DNA of 44,450 nucleotides from CAZUMJ01 sp964621605 (GCA_964621605.1 CAZUMJ010000025.1:1-44450), one strand, 5' to 3'. Positions 27,404 through 35,689 are shown, counted from the stretch's first letter. Program-made: numbers and translations. Notes: generated by a model not told the origin, from the sequence alone.

Positions 27404-28261
27404 TCAGACGCCGGCGAGCACTGCCCGGGCGACCAGGTCGGTGCCGAAGCCCGTGAGGATCGCCAGGTACATCAACCCGGTCGCGGCCATCACGGCGGAG
27501 TACTGCCGTTCCTTGAGCGCGGCGCGCGTCACCCAGATGAGGACGCCGGTCGTGACCGCGCACCCCAACCACATCCAACCGAGCATCCCGCCGTATCGGT
27601 CGTCGATGCCGCCGTTGAGCACCGACACCATCCCCGTCGGCAACAGCAGCGCGGCCACCTCGACGGGCCACACCCACATGGCGCAGCGGATCAGCTCGAG
27701 CAGCGGCTGGCGCTGCAAGCCGGGCTGCACCAGATACCAGTGGCCGAGCAGCATGGCGTCGGAGATCACCCCGAGGAACGCCGCGCCGACGACCGTGCGA
27801 AGGACCGCCAGCCACGCGGGGTCACCTGCATGGATGCCGGCAGCGACGAGTCCGATGACCCCCACGGCCGGCGCGACGAGGTCGAGCCACGGAGGGAACT
27901 CCGCCGCGGTGGGGTCGGGACCCTTGTAGGCCCGCTCGATGCCGGTCATCTCGTACGTGCGGGCCTGGCGGCGCTCGATGCGTGCACGTTGCCCTGCTAC
28001 GCCGGCACGGCGACGCACGATCGAGACGACGAGCGCCACGGTCGAACTCAGCGCCACGAGCGCCGCTGACACCGCCCGCACCGGCACCTGACCGAGCAGC
28101 ACACCCGCCACGAGCGAGCCGAGCGCCAGCAGGGCGTAGGTGCCCCTGAGCAACCAGCCGTACCCCAGGCTGACCTCTCGGCCACGAGATGTCACCCAGA
28201 GGAAGGCAAGCCCGCCGACCGCCCACTGCAGGAGCACGGTGGCGGCGTCGAGCTGGATCAC
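27404..28261 (-). CDS. Polytopic membrane protein of unknown function
   Basis: The GTG at 28261 (VIQLDAATVLLQWAVGG) is preferred, giving 285 residues; the frame extends upstream without typical coding character. About eight hydrophobic segments are visible. A charged cytoplasmic loop after the third (RRRAGVAGQRARIERRQAR) and a segment EMTGIERAYKGPDP precede the second half. A polar motif inside a helix, SDAMLLGHWYLVQPGL, is the most distinctive feature; its Asp and His could bind an ion or heme. I do not recognise a named family. It lies downstream of the M24 peptidase gene with a 90-base spacer containing a long inverted repeat. Confidence 0.75.
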   Translation of the reverse strand: MIQLDAATVLLQWAVGGLAFLWVTSRGREVSLGYGWLLRGTYALLALGSLVAGVLLGQVPVRAVSAALVALSSTVALVVSIVRRRAGVAGQRARIERRQARTYEMTGIERAYKGPDPTAAEFPPWLDLVAPAVGVIGLVAAGIHAGDPAWLAVLRTVVGAAFLGVISDAMLLGHWYLVQPGLQRQPLLELIRCAMWVWPVEVAALLLPTGMVSVLNGGIDDRYGGMLGWMWLGCAVTTGVLIWVTRAALKERQYSAVMAATGLMYLAILTGFGTDLVARAVLAGV

Positions 28262-28280
28262 CCGCAGGAGGCTACGGCCC

Positions 28281-28351
28281 CACCCCGCACCGACAGGAAC
28301 CCGCGCGCAGGGCCAGGGCACCCGGGCATGTGAGGGGAACCGTGCGGGGTG
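28281..28351. repeat. 10-bp inverted repeat with 51-base loop
   Basis: CACCCCGCAC at 28281-28290 and its exact complement GTGCGGGGTG at 28342-28351 flank a GC-rich loop between the M24 peptidase stop (28352) and the membrane protein start (28261). It could form a terminator or leader structure. Confidence 0.4.
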
Positions 28352-29479
28352 TCAGGCGTCGACCACGACGAGGTCACGCTCGGCGTGGTTGAGACGGCGT
28401 GGGCCGTCCTCACCGGCAGCGACGATGTCCTCCAGGCGAAGCCCCCACGCCCCGGGCGTGTACACACCCGGCTCGACGGAGAACACGTGACCGGCTTGCA
28501 GCACCTCGATGTTGCCGTCGACGAGGTACGGGTCTTCGTGCTCCTCAACCCCGATCCCGTGGCCGGTGCGGTGGATGAAGCGGTCGCCGTAGCCGGCGGC
28601 GTCGAGCACGGCTCGACACGCGGCGTCAACGGACTGTGCGGCCACCCCGACCGTCGCCGCACGCACCCCTGCCTCCTGTGCGTCGCGCAGCGCGGTGTAC
28701 GCATCCACCACGTCCGACGATGGCTCTCCCACCGCCACGCAGCGCGTGATGTCGCTGCAGTACCCGACGCCCCATTCGTCGCGCAGCGTTCCTCCGAAGT
28801 CGCACAGCACGACGTCGCCCTCCGCGATGCGCCGCGCACCGGCGTCGTGGTGAGGGCTCGCCGCATTCGGCCCCGCCGCCACGATCGCGAAGTTCACGCG
28901 CTCATGCCCTTCCGCGACGAGTCGACGCCCCAGTTCGGCCGACACCTCGGCCTCGGTACGGCCGCGCAGCGCGACGTCGCCACGCTGCAGTTGGGCGGCG
29001 ACACGATCCGCGGCGGCAGCCGCAGCGGCCAACGCGTCGATCTCGTGCGGGTCCTTGCGGGCTCGCAACGGGCCCACGATCGGGCCCGCTCGCCCGAAAC
29101 GGACCCCTGCGCATGCCTGTTGCAGGTCGAGCACGAAGCGCGCCCACGTCCGGTCACCGACCGCAACGGTGCGGGCGCTCCCGACCAGGTCCGCGACGAG
29201 CGCCACCGGATCTTCGGCTTCGGCCCACGGCCGCACGGTCACCTCGCCACCTTCGACACGCACGCGCGGCGCTTCGAGGCGCGGCACGACGAGCACCGGC
29301 GACGCCTCACGGGTCACGACGAGCATCGTGAGGCGTTCCAGCGGCATCGCCTCGTACCCACACAGCCACGGAAGCTCCGGGCCCACCGAGGCCAGGAGCA
29401 CGTCCACCTGTGCGGCCTCCAACGCGGCACGCACGCGTGCAAGACGCGCCGGGAATGGCGAGGAGCTTACCGTCGCCAC
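28352..29479 (-). CDS. M24 family metallopeptidase (Xaa-Pro aminopeptidase/dipeptidase type)
   Basis: The protein has 375 residues from a GTG at 29479 (VATVSSSPFPARLARVRAAL). The N-terminal creatinase-like domain covers about 1-130. The C-terminal pita-bread domain carries the five M24 metal ligands: Asp in VLCDFGGTL, Asp in YCSDITR, His in IHRTGHGIGVEEHE, Glu in FSVEPGVY and Glu in LRLEDIV. Such enzymes cleave Xaa-Pro bonds with Mn or Co. Length matches PepQ-like proteins. It lies 17 bases after the PPOX-fold gene, at the end of the lpd-sucB-lipBA group, and is probably cotranscribed with it; no functional link is known. Confidence 0.93.
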   Translation of the reverse strand: MATVSSSPFPARLARVRAALEAAQVDVLLASVGPELPWLCGYEAMPLERLTMLVVTREASPVLVVPRLEAPRVRVEGGEVTVRPWAEAEDPVALVADLVGSARTVAVGDRTWARFVLDLQQACAGVRFGRAGPIVGPLRARKDPHEIDALAAAAAAADRVAAQLQRGDVALRGRTEAEVSAELGRRLVAEGHERVNFAIVAAGPNAASPHHDAGARRIAEGDVVLCDFGGTLRDEWGVGYCSDITRCVAVGEPSSDVVDAYTALRDAQEAGVRAATVGVAAQSVDAACRAVLDAAGYGDRFIHRTGHGIGVEEHEDPYLVDGNIEVLQAGHVFSVEPGVYTPGAWGLRLEDIVAAGEDGPRRLNHAERDLVVVDA

Positions 29480-29496
29480 GCGTCGCGCCCCCGACC

Positions 29497-30051
29497 TCAG
29501 CGCTCGTGAGGGTCGAGCGCGGGCAGGCCGTCGATGCTCAGCGCGTTCTTCTCGCGCCAGTAGTCCTCGAGACCATCGGGGCCCTTTCGCTCGGCCCAGT
29601 CGCGAAGCGTGGGGCGTTCGTCGTGTCGCTCCAGGAACGGCACGCCGTACCCGCATGTCGTGCTGATGCGCTCCACGTCGACCCTGATCACGGCACGAGC
29701 ACCGGGCGTCGCTGGAAACGCTGCCACCAACGCCTGCCACGACCTGTCGCCCTGCAACACGACCGTGCCGTGCCCGTAGAAGCGCAAGATGTTGGGCTTC
29801 CCGACGAAATCGCAGAACATCACGGTGATTCGGCCGTTCTGGCGCAGGTGCGCGATCGTCTCGGCCCCGCTGCCGGTCAGGTCGAGGTAGGCGACGGTGC
29901 GACCATCGAGCACACGAAACGTGTCGTACCCCTTTGGGGACACGTTCACGTGACCGTCGGGGCCGTCGGCGGCGGTCGCGACGAAGAACACCTGCTGCGC
30001 AGCGATGAGTGCACGATGCTCGTCGGTGATCTCGTCCCACACGCGCCCCAC
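29497..30051 (-). CDS. Pyridoxamine 5'-phosphate oxidase-fold flavin/F420-type protein
   Basis: The protein has 184 residues from a GTG at 30051. The split-barrel PPOX fold covers about residues 1-130: FFVATAADGPDGHVNVSPKG, VAYLDLTGSGAETIAHLRQN, ITVMFCDFVGKPNILRFYGH. The SPKG and GSGAET elements are typical of the phosphate-binding site. The short C-terminal segment (GPDGLEDYWREKNALSIDGL) is characteristic of a subgroup of these proteins in actinobacteria. Real PNPOx activity is unlikely to be its role; cofactor could be FMN, F420 or heme. The gene begins 15 bases after the LipA stop and ends 17 bases before the M24 peptidase. Confidence 0.85.
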   Translation of the reverse strand: MGRVWDEITDEHRALIAAQQVFFVATAADGPDGHVNVSPKGYDTFRVLDGRTVAYLDLTGSGAETIAHLRQNGRITVMFCDFVGKPNILRFYGHGTVVLQGDRSWQALVAAFPATPGARAVIRVDVERISTTCGYGVPFLERHDERPTLRDWAERKGPDGLEDYWREKNALSIDGLPALDPHER

Positions 30052-30066
30052 GGTCGACTCCTCAGC

Positions 30067-31716
30067 TCACACCGCGGCGGCGGCAAGCCGGGTGCTGACG
30101 CGGCGGTACGCGGCGTGGGCGTGATGGCTCGACCGCGTGAGCGGCGTCGACTCGACGTGCGGGATGCCGAGGGCTTCGCCGGCGATCCGGTAGGCCTCGA
30201 ACTCATCGGGCGTGACCCAGCGGGTCACCGGGAGATGAGCATCGGTCGGGCGGAGGTACTGGCCGATGGTCACGATGTCGACGCCGACACCGTGCAGGTC
30301 GGCCAGCGCACCGAACAGCTCCTCGTCGGTCTCGCCGATGCCGACCATGATGCTCGCCTTGGTGAGCAGCCCGGCCGCCTTCGCGCGCGCCAGCACCGCC
30401 AGGCTGCGCGCATACCCGGCCGACGGGCGCACCGCGCGCTGGAGTCGTGCAACGGTCTCGACGTTGTGGTTCAACACGTCAGGACGGGCGGCAAACACGT
30501 GCCCGAGCGCGTCGGGGTCGCCCTTGCAATCGGAGATGAGCACCTCGACGAGCGTGTCGGGGCACCGACGACGCACAGCCTCGATCGTGGCGGCGAAGGC
30601 CCCGGCTCCGCCGTCGGGAAGGTCATCGCGGGCGACGCAGGTGACGACCGCGTACGCGAGGCGCATGCGTTCGACGGCCTCGGCAACCCGTTCGGGCTCG
30701 TGTGGGTCGAGCGGCAGCGGCTTGCGCGTGTCGACCAGACAGAAGCCGCAGGCGCGGGTGCACCGATCGCCGTTGATCATGAACGTGGCGGTGCCCTCGG
30801 ACCAACACTCGAAGATGTTCGGGCAGCCCGCTTCTTCGCACACGGTGACCAGGTCGAGGTCGCGCATGGCGCGCTTCAGCTCCTTGTAGCCGGGAGTGAT
30901 GCGCACCTTGCCCTTCGCCCAGTCGGGCTTGCGCGCGGAGATCTCGATGCCCTCCACCACGCCGGCCTCGACGAGGCGAGCACGACGCTGCGGCGAGAGC
31001 GGCTCGGCCGAGCGGCTGAACGGCGCCAGGTCGTCGGCGCTGTGGCGCCACGCCACGTCGGCGCGCTCCGCGTCGCCGCTCGGCGCCCAGCGGGCCACCG
31101 CCCGCGCGACGAGCGCGTCTGCCACCTCGTGCAGCGACACGTCGACGCCCTCCGCCGCGAGCGAGGTCACGCCCTTGTCGGTGATGCCGCACGGCACGAT
31201 GTGGCCGAACATCGAAAGGTCGGGAGCCACGTTCAGCGCGAGGCCGTGCAACGTGACCCCACGCTGGATGCGCACCCCGATCGCCGCGATCTTGCGGGGC
31301 CGGGGGCCGTGTGCGTCGACCCACACGCCGGGAAAGCCGTCGAGCCGCGCGGCGCCCGGAAGGCCGACGTCGGCGAGGGTGTCGATGATGAGCTGCTCGA
31401 CCCCGCACACGTAGTCGACCGTGCTGGGGCGGTCGCCGCCACCCATGCCGGGCAGGTGCAGCACCGGGTACGCCACGAGCTGCCCGGGGCCGTGATAGGT
31501 CACGTCACCGCCGCGGTCGACACGCACGAGCTCGGCACCGACCGACTCGGCGGGCACCAGCACATGCGCCTCGTCTGCACGCACGCCCAAGGTGTAGGTA
31601 GGCGGGTGCTCCACGAGGAGCAGGTGATCGTCGGGTGAGGTCGCCGCCAGACCGTGCATGAGCGCGTCGGCATCACGGTGGCGTACCCGACCGAGCCAAC
31701 GAACGTGCAGCGTCAC
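30067..31716 (-). CDS. Fused octanoyltransferase LipB - lipoyl synthase LipA
   Basis: One uninterrupted frame encodes both steps of endogenous lipoylation. From the GTG at 31716 it has 549 residues. The LipB half (about 1-215) shows RGGDVTYHGPGQLVAYP at 68-84, the lysine in PRKIAAIGVR, and catalytic Cys176 in PCGITDKGVTSL; it moves octanoate from acyl carrier protein to a protein lysine. The LipA half (about 250-549) has auxiliary-cluster cysteines 293, 298 and 304 (CEEAGCPNIFEC), radical-SAM cysteines 319, 323 and 326 (CTRACGFC), and the C-terminal RSSHHA that binds the auxiliary cluster; it inserts two sulfurs. A ~40-residue linker joins them. In mycobacteria lipB and lipA are separate adjacent genes downstream of dlaT. 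Here sucB ends 20 bases upstream. Four in-frame upstream codons do not change this reading. Confidence 0.95.
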   Translation of the reverse strand: MTLHVRWLGRVRHRDADALMHGLAATSPDDHLLLVEHPPTYTLGVRADEAHVLVPAESVGAELVRVDRGGDVTYHGPGQLVAYPVLHLPGMGGGDRPSTVDYVCGVEQLIIDTLADVGLPGAARLDGFPGVWVDAHGPRPRKIAAIGVRIQRGVTLHGLALNVAPDLSMFGHIVPCGITDKGVTSLAAEGVDVSLHEVADALVARAVARWAPSGDAERADVAWRHSADDLAPFSRSAEPLSPQRRARLVEAGVVEGIEISARKPDWAKGKVRITPGYKELKRAMRDLDLVTVCEEAGCPNIFECWSEGTATFMINGDRCTRACGFCLVDTRKPLPLDPHEPERVAEAVERMRLAYAVVTCVARDDLPDGGAGAFAATIEAVRRRCPDTLVEVLISDCKGDPDALGHVFAARPDVLNHNVETVARLQRAVRPSAGYARSLAVLARAKAAGLLTKASIMVGIGETDEELFGALADLHGVGVDIVTIGQYLRPTDAHLPVTRWVTPDEFEAYRIAGEALGIPHVESTPLTRSSHHAHAAYRRVSTRLAAAAV

Positions 31717-31735
31717 CCCGCTGCGCTCTCGGCGC

Positions 31736-33109
31736 TCATCCGAGCTCGGCTGCCCAGTCTCGGCTTTCGATGATGTCCTTGATGCGCGCCAGGAACGCCG
31801 CCGCGTAGGCGCCGTCGAAGGCACGGTGATCGAAGTTCAAGGCGAGGACGCCAACCGAGTGGATGGCGATCGCCTCGGACCCGTCGGCCGCCTCGACCAC
31901 CACCGGCTTGCGGGTGATGGTGTCTGTCGAGAGGATCGCCACCTCTGGCTGGTTGATGATCGACGAGGTGAACAACGTGCCGTAGCCGCCAGCGTTGGAG
32001 ATGGTGAACGTGCCGCCCGTGACCTCGTCGGCGGTGAGCTGACGCGACCGGGCCCGGTCGGCAAGGCCGTGGACCTCGCGGGCGAGGCCCCGGAGGCGGA
32101 TCGTGTCGGCGCCGCGGATGACCGGGACGATCAGCCCCTCGTGGCTGAGGTCGACGGCGATGCCGAGGTTGATGTCGTGGTGCACGATGAGGGCGCCGTC
32201 GCCAACGGACGCATTCACATGGGGGAACTCGCGCAGGGCGTCGACGACCGCGACCGCGATGAACGGCAGGTAGGTCAGGCCGAAGCCTTCCTCGGCGCGG
32301 AATGCGTCGCGCTGCGCCTTGCGCACCACCTCGACGCGCTCGTAGTCGACCTCGATGGCCATCAGGACGTGCGGGGACACCTGCTTGGACAGCACCATGT
32401 GCTCTGCGGTGCGACGCCGGATGCGGTTGAACGGCTCGACCGTGTCGCGCTCACCGGCGGCTGCCGGTGCAGGCTCGGCACGCGCCGGCGCTGGTGCTCC
32501 CGAAGCGGGGGCTGCAACGGGCGCGGGGCCGGCAGCCTCGGCGGCGGCGAGCACGTCGTTGCGGGTAATGCGACCACCAGGACCGGTGCCGCGGATCGCC
32601 GCCGGGTCGAGGCCCCGTTCGTTGACGAGGCGACGAACCACCGGCGAGAGCAGGCGACCGTCAACCGATGTGGTCGCCGCAGCTGGTGCGGGTGCCGGAG
32701 CAGGAGCCGGTGCGGGTGCCGGAGCAGGAGTCGGAGCGGGTGCGGGCGCTGGGGCCGGAGCGGGTGCCGGTGCGGGTGCCGGTGCTGGCTCCGCGGCAGG
32801 AGCTGGTGCTGGCTCCGCGGCAGGAGCTGGTGCTGGCTCCGCGGCAGGAGCTGGTGCTGGTTCCGCGGCGCCCACGGCGTCGCCGATCACGCCGAGGCGC
32901 GTCCCCACGTCGACCGTCTCTCCCTCGGGCACGAGGATCTCGGTGAGAAAGCCGCTCGCCGGAGCAGGCACCTCGGAATCGACCTTGTCGGTCGACACCT
33001 CGAACAGCGGCTCGTCGACCGTGACGGCGTCGCCCACCGCCTTGAACCACTTGGTGATGGTCCCCTCGGTGACGGTCTCGCCCAACTGGGGCATCTCGAT
33101 GTCAGCCAT
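31736..33109 (-). CDS. sucB: 2-oxoacid dehydrogenase E2, dihydrolipoyl acyltransferase
   Basis: The protein has 457 residues from the ATG at 33109. A single lipoyl domain (1-77) carries the lipoylated Lys42 in STDKVDSE. An Ala-Pro swinging linker (about 82-145) follows, then the E3/E1-binding domain (about 151-190, LLSPVVRRLVNERGLD) and the catalytic acyltransferase domain (about 222-457) with the active-site motif NFDHRAFDG near the end. It transfers the acyl group from lipoyl-lysine to CoA in a 2-oxoacid dehydrogenase complex. Whether it serves 2-oxoglutarate, pyruvate or branched-chain substrates cannot be decided because no E1 gene is in the window; position upstream of lipBA matches mycobacterial dlaT (sucB), which motivates the symbol. 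E3 (lpd) is just upstream. Confidence 0.92.
   Translation of the reverse strand: MADIEMPQLGETVTEGTITKWFKAVGDAVTVDEPLFEVSTDKVDSEVPAPASGFLTEILVPEGETVDVGTRLGVIGDAVGAAEPAPAPAAEPAPAPAAEPAPAPAAEPAPAPAPAPAPAPAPAPAPTPAPAPAPAPAPAPAPAAATTSVDGRLLSPVVRRLVNERGLDPAAIRGTGPGGRITRNDVLAAAEAAGPAPVAAPASGAPAPARAEPAPAAAGERDTVEPFNRIRRRTAEHMVLSKQVSPHVLMAIEVDYERVEVVRKAQRDAFRAEEGFGLTYLPFIAVAVVDALREFPHVNASVGDGALIVHHDINLGIAVDLSHEGLIVPVIRGADTIRLRGLAREVHGLADRARSRQLTADEVTGGTFTISNAGGYGTLFTSSIINQPEVAILSTDTITRKPVVVEAADGSEAIAIHSVGVLALNFDHRAFDGAYAAAFLARIKDIIESRDWAAELG
32784..32855. repeat. 24-bp tandem repeat in the sucB linker
   Basis: Three perfect copies of a 24-bp unit (32784-32807, 32808-32831, 32832-32855) plus a partial copy encode the linker octapeptide AEPAPAPA. 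Shorter GGTGCGGGT-type repeats extend towards 32700. Length variation here would change linker reach without breaking the frame. Confidence 0.9.
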
Positions 33110-33139
33110 GGCTGGCGCTCCTTGCAGGTACGGAACCGG

Positions 33140-34549
33140 TCATCCGTGCAGGCCTCGGCCGGTGAGGCTGAGCACCGTCTCACCGAAGTTCTCGGCGAGC
33201 GTGGGGTGGGGCTGGATCAGGTGTGCGACATCGGAGACCGTGGCCTCCCAGTTCACCGCCAGGTAGCCCTGGCCGAGCTGCTCGGTGACCCACGGCCCCG
33301 CGAGGTGCACACCGAGGATGCGACCGGGGGTGCCGTCGGCGAGATTCTCGGCCACCACCTTCACCAGCCCGTCGGTGTCGCCGACGATGAGCGCGCGGCT
33401 GTTGCCACCCCACTGGTGCTTCGCCACCACCACGTCGAACCCGGCGTCGCGGGCCTGCGCTTCGGTCATGCCGCAGAACGCGACCTCGGGGTGGGAGTAC
33501 ACGCACCACGGGACGTTGACGTAGTCGATGGGCGTCACGGGCTCGCCGATGAGCTGCTTGATGACGAGGATCGCCTCGGCGAAACCGACGTGCGCCAGGC
33601 CAGGCGTGGCGATGAGGTCACCGACGGCGAACACGCCCGGCGCCGCGGTGCGGCACCACTCGTCGACCTCGACGAACCCCCGGGCGTCGACGTTGACGCC
33701 GGTGCCGTCGGCCAGCAGGTCGTCGCTGAGCGGGCGGCGTCCGACCGCCACGATCACCGCGTCGACCTCGAGGTCGTCGGCGCCGTCGAGGTGCACCGTC
33801 GTGCCCGTCGCACCGGGCGTGTGGCCGGTGACGCGCACGCCGGTGCGGATGTCGATGCCTCGCTTCGACAGCGCGCGCTGCACCGGCCGGAGCACGTCCG
33901 CGTCGACACCGGGAAGGATCGCGGGGAGTGCTTCGAGCACCGTCACCTGGCTGCCCACGTCGCACAGCATCGAGGCGAACTCGATGCCGATGACGCCGCC
34001 GCCGATCACCGCGACACGGCCGGGAATCGCGGTGAGCTCGAACACCTCGTCGGAGGTGAGCACGACGCTGCCGTCGACGTCGAAGCCCGGGATCAGGCGG
34101 GGCACCGAGCCCGCTGCCAGCACGACGTTGGTGCCCTGGATCTGCGTGGTCGCACCATCGGCCCCAGTGACGGTGACCGTGTGATCGGGGCCGAGACGGC
34201 CGACTCCGGCGAAGACGTCGACCTTGCGCTTCTTCAGCAGCCCGGACAGGCCCCCGACGAGCTTGTCGACCACCTGGCGCTTACGCGCCATGAGCTGCGC
34301 GACGTCGAGCGCGGGAGCAGCAGCGACCACGCCGAACTCCTGCGCCCCCGCCACCGTGCGGAACACGGCCGCGGCCTCGAGCAGCTCCTTGGCGGGAATG
34401 CAGCCCCGGTTGAGGCATGTCCCCCCGACGATGTCCTTCTCGACCAAAGCCACTCGCAGACCGGCTGCAGAGCCATACAGGGCCGACGCGTAGCCGCCGG
34501 GACCACCACCGACGACCACCAGGTCGTAGTTCTCGCTCGTCGGGACCAC
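33140..34549 (-). CDS. lpd: Dihydrolipoyl dehydrogenase (E3)
   Basis: The protein has 469 residues if the GTG at 34549 is used (VVPTSENYDLVVVGGGPGGY). That start has GAGGAG directly in front of it, closer than usual, so a nearby alternative is possible. The FAD site is VVGGGPGGYA; the redox disulfide is Cys45 and Cys50 in GGTCLNRGCIPAKE; a second GxGxxG (VIGGGVIGIEFA) binds NAD; and the C-terminal active-site pair is in QPHPTLAENF. The enzyme reoxidises the dihydrolipoyl group of E2 and makes NADH. It is the first gene of the lipoate group, 30 bases ahead of sucB. In M. tuberculosis lpdC is elsewhere in the genome. Confidence 0.93.
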   Translation of the reverse strand: MVPTSENYDLVVVGGGPGGYASALYGSAAGLRVALVEKDIVGGTCLNRGCIPAKELLEAAAVFRTVAGAQEFGVVAAAPALDVAQLMARKRQVVDKLVGGLSGLLKKRKVDVFAGVGRLGPDHTVTVTGADGATTQIQGTNVVLAAGSVPRLIPGFDVDGSVVLTSDEVFELTAIPGRVAVIGGGVIGIEFASMLCDVGSQVTVLEALPAILPGVDADVLRPVQRALSKRGIDIRTGVRVTGHTPGATGTTVHLDGADDLEVDAVIVAVGRRPLSDDLLADGTGVNVDARGFVEVDEWCRTAAPGVFAVGDLIATPGLAHVGFAEAILVIKQLIGEPVTPIDYVNVPWCVYSHPEVAFCGMTEAQARDAGFDVVVAKHQWGGNSRALIVGDTDGLVKVVAENLADGTPGRILGVHLAGPWVTEQLGQGYLAVNWEATVSDVAHLIQPHPTLAENFGETVLSLTGRGLHG

Positions 34550-34616
34550 CTCCTCGAATCGCAGCCACCCTACCGGCCGCTCGACCTGGGCCACGCCGCC
34601 CTTTCGACCCCGATCA

Positions 34617-34636
34617 CACGGGCCGAAGGGCCCGTG
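34617..34636 (-). terminator. Hairpin between a small membrane-peptide gene and lpd
   Basis: A perfect 8-bp stem (CACGGGCC / GGCCCGTG) with a GAAG loop lies just downstream of the stop at 34648 and upstream of lpd. It may end transcription of the small gene. Confidence 0.5.
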
Positions 34637-34647
34637 CCGCTCGGCGG

Positions 34648-34746
34648 TCAGCCCTGCCCGGAGGCCATGAAGACCTGGACGGCGAACGCCACGAGGATGG
34701 CGAGACCGCACACCAAGGCGGCGAGGATGAGGCGTCGAGTGCTCAT
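34648..34746 (-). CDS. Small single-helix membrane peptide
   Basis: The ATG at 34746 opens a 32-residue frame that begins MSTRRLILAALVCGL and ends at a TGA. A positive N-terminus is followed by one hydrophobic helix (about residues 6-28). The composition and the following hairpin support a real small membrane protein. The ribosome binding site is weak, so it is uncertain; no family can be named. It is divergent from dprE2. Confidence 0.45.
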   Translation of the reverse strand: MSTRRLILAALVCGLAILVAFAVQVFMASGQG

Positions 34747-34875
34747 GGGAGCCCTGAATCTACCGCCGAGCCACCGGTTGGCTACCGCCCGGTCGGGCGA
34801 CGTGCGACACTTGCGGGCCGTTCGCTCGCGGGCCCATGCGCTCGCCGTGCCGTCGATTCCTCGGAGGTCAGATTC

Positions 34876-35640
34876 ATGCGTGACGCCCTCGGCGCCGTCC
34901 AGTCCGTGCTCGTGCTCGGCGGCGGCTCGGAGATCGCACTGACCACGGTGCGCAAGCTCGTCGCGGACCGGTGCCGCACGGTGGTGCTCGCAGGCCGTGA
35001 CCCCGATGCCCTCGTCGACGCCGAAGCCGACCTGCGTGCCGCAGGAGCGACCGAGGTGGCTCGCGTCGCCTTCGACGCCCTCGACCCCGCATCGCACGCG
35101 TCGGTCATCGACGGCGTGTTCGACGCACACGGCGACATCGACGTGGTAATCCTGGCGTTCGGCGTGCTCGGCGACCAGGCGACCTTCGATGCGGACCCGG
35201 CCGCCGCAGCCCAGGCCGTCAGCGCCAACTACGCCGGGGCCGTGTCGGCCGGCCTTGCCGTGGCCGCCCGCCTGCGAACCCAGGGCCACGGCACGCTCGT
35301 GGTGCTGTCGTCGGTGGCCGGCGAGCGGGCCCGCAAGGACAACTTCGTCTACGGCTCCTCGAAAGCCGGGCTCGACGCCTTCGCGCAAGGGCTGGGCGAC
35401 TCGCTGGTCGGCACCGGAGCGCGCGTGCTGGTCGTCCGGCCCGGGTTCGTCCACACCAAGATGACGGCCGGCATGGACGAGGCGCCGTTCGCCACAACCC
35501 CCGATGTCGTCGCGGACGCGATCGTGGACGGCATCGCGAAGCGACGCGACATCGTCTGGGCCCCCGGGCAGTTGCGCTGGGTGTTCACCGTGCTGCGCCA
35601 CCTCCCGCGGCCCATCTGGCGGAAGGTGGCGGACCGCTGA
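34876..35640 (+). CDS. dprE2: Decaprenylphosphoryl-2-keto-ribose reductase DprE2
   Basis: The protein has 254 residues from the ATG at 34876, with GGAGG at 34863-34867 as ribosome binding site. It is a short-chain dehydrogenase: Rossmann motif LGGGSEIA at 14-21, GRDPDAL, a central LSSVAGERARKDN, and the catalytic Tyr and Lys in VYGSSKAGLDAF. The C-terminus WVFTVLRHLPRPIWRKV is typical of DprE2. With DprE1 it epimerises decaprenylphosphoryl-ribose to the arabinose form, the donor for cell-wall arabinan. The UbiA-type transferase and dprE1 follow on the same strand. An 85-base spacer separates it from the next gene. Confidence 0.9.
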   Translation: MRDALGAVQSVLVLGGGSEIALTTVRKLVADRCRTVVLAGRDPDALVDAEADLRAAGATEVARVAFDALDPASHASVIDGVFDAHGDIDVVILAFGVLGDQATFDADPAAAAQAVSANYAGAVSAGLAVAARLRTQGHGTLVVLSSVAGERARKDNFVYGSSKAGLDAFAQGLGDSLVGTGARVLVVRPGFVHTKMTAGMDEAPFATTPDVVADAIVDGIAKRRDIVWAPGQLRWVFTVLRHLPRPIWRKVADR

Positions 35641-35644
35641 GGTC

Positions 35645-35689
35645 GCCCCGCCACGGCCGCGATCCACGCGACGCTCGCAGGGGCGGGGC
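35645..35689 (+). terminator. Possible hairpin between dprE2 and the UbiA-type gene
   Basis: GCCCCGCC at 35645-35652 pairs with GGCGGGGC at 35682-35689 across a 29-base loop. It could attenuate read-through, but no T-run follows. Confidence 0.3.

Noticed and set aside
31658..34942. About 1090-codon open frame antisense to sucB and lpd
   Set aside because: Low-complexity product and full overlap with two well-supported enzymes; caused by GC-rich third positions.
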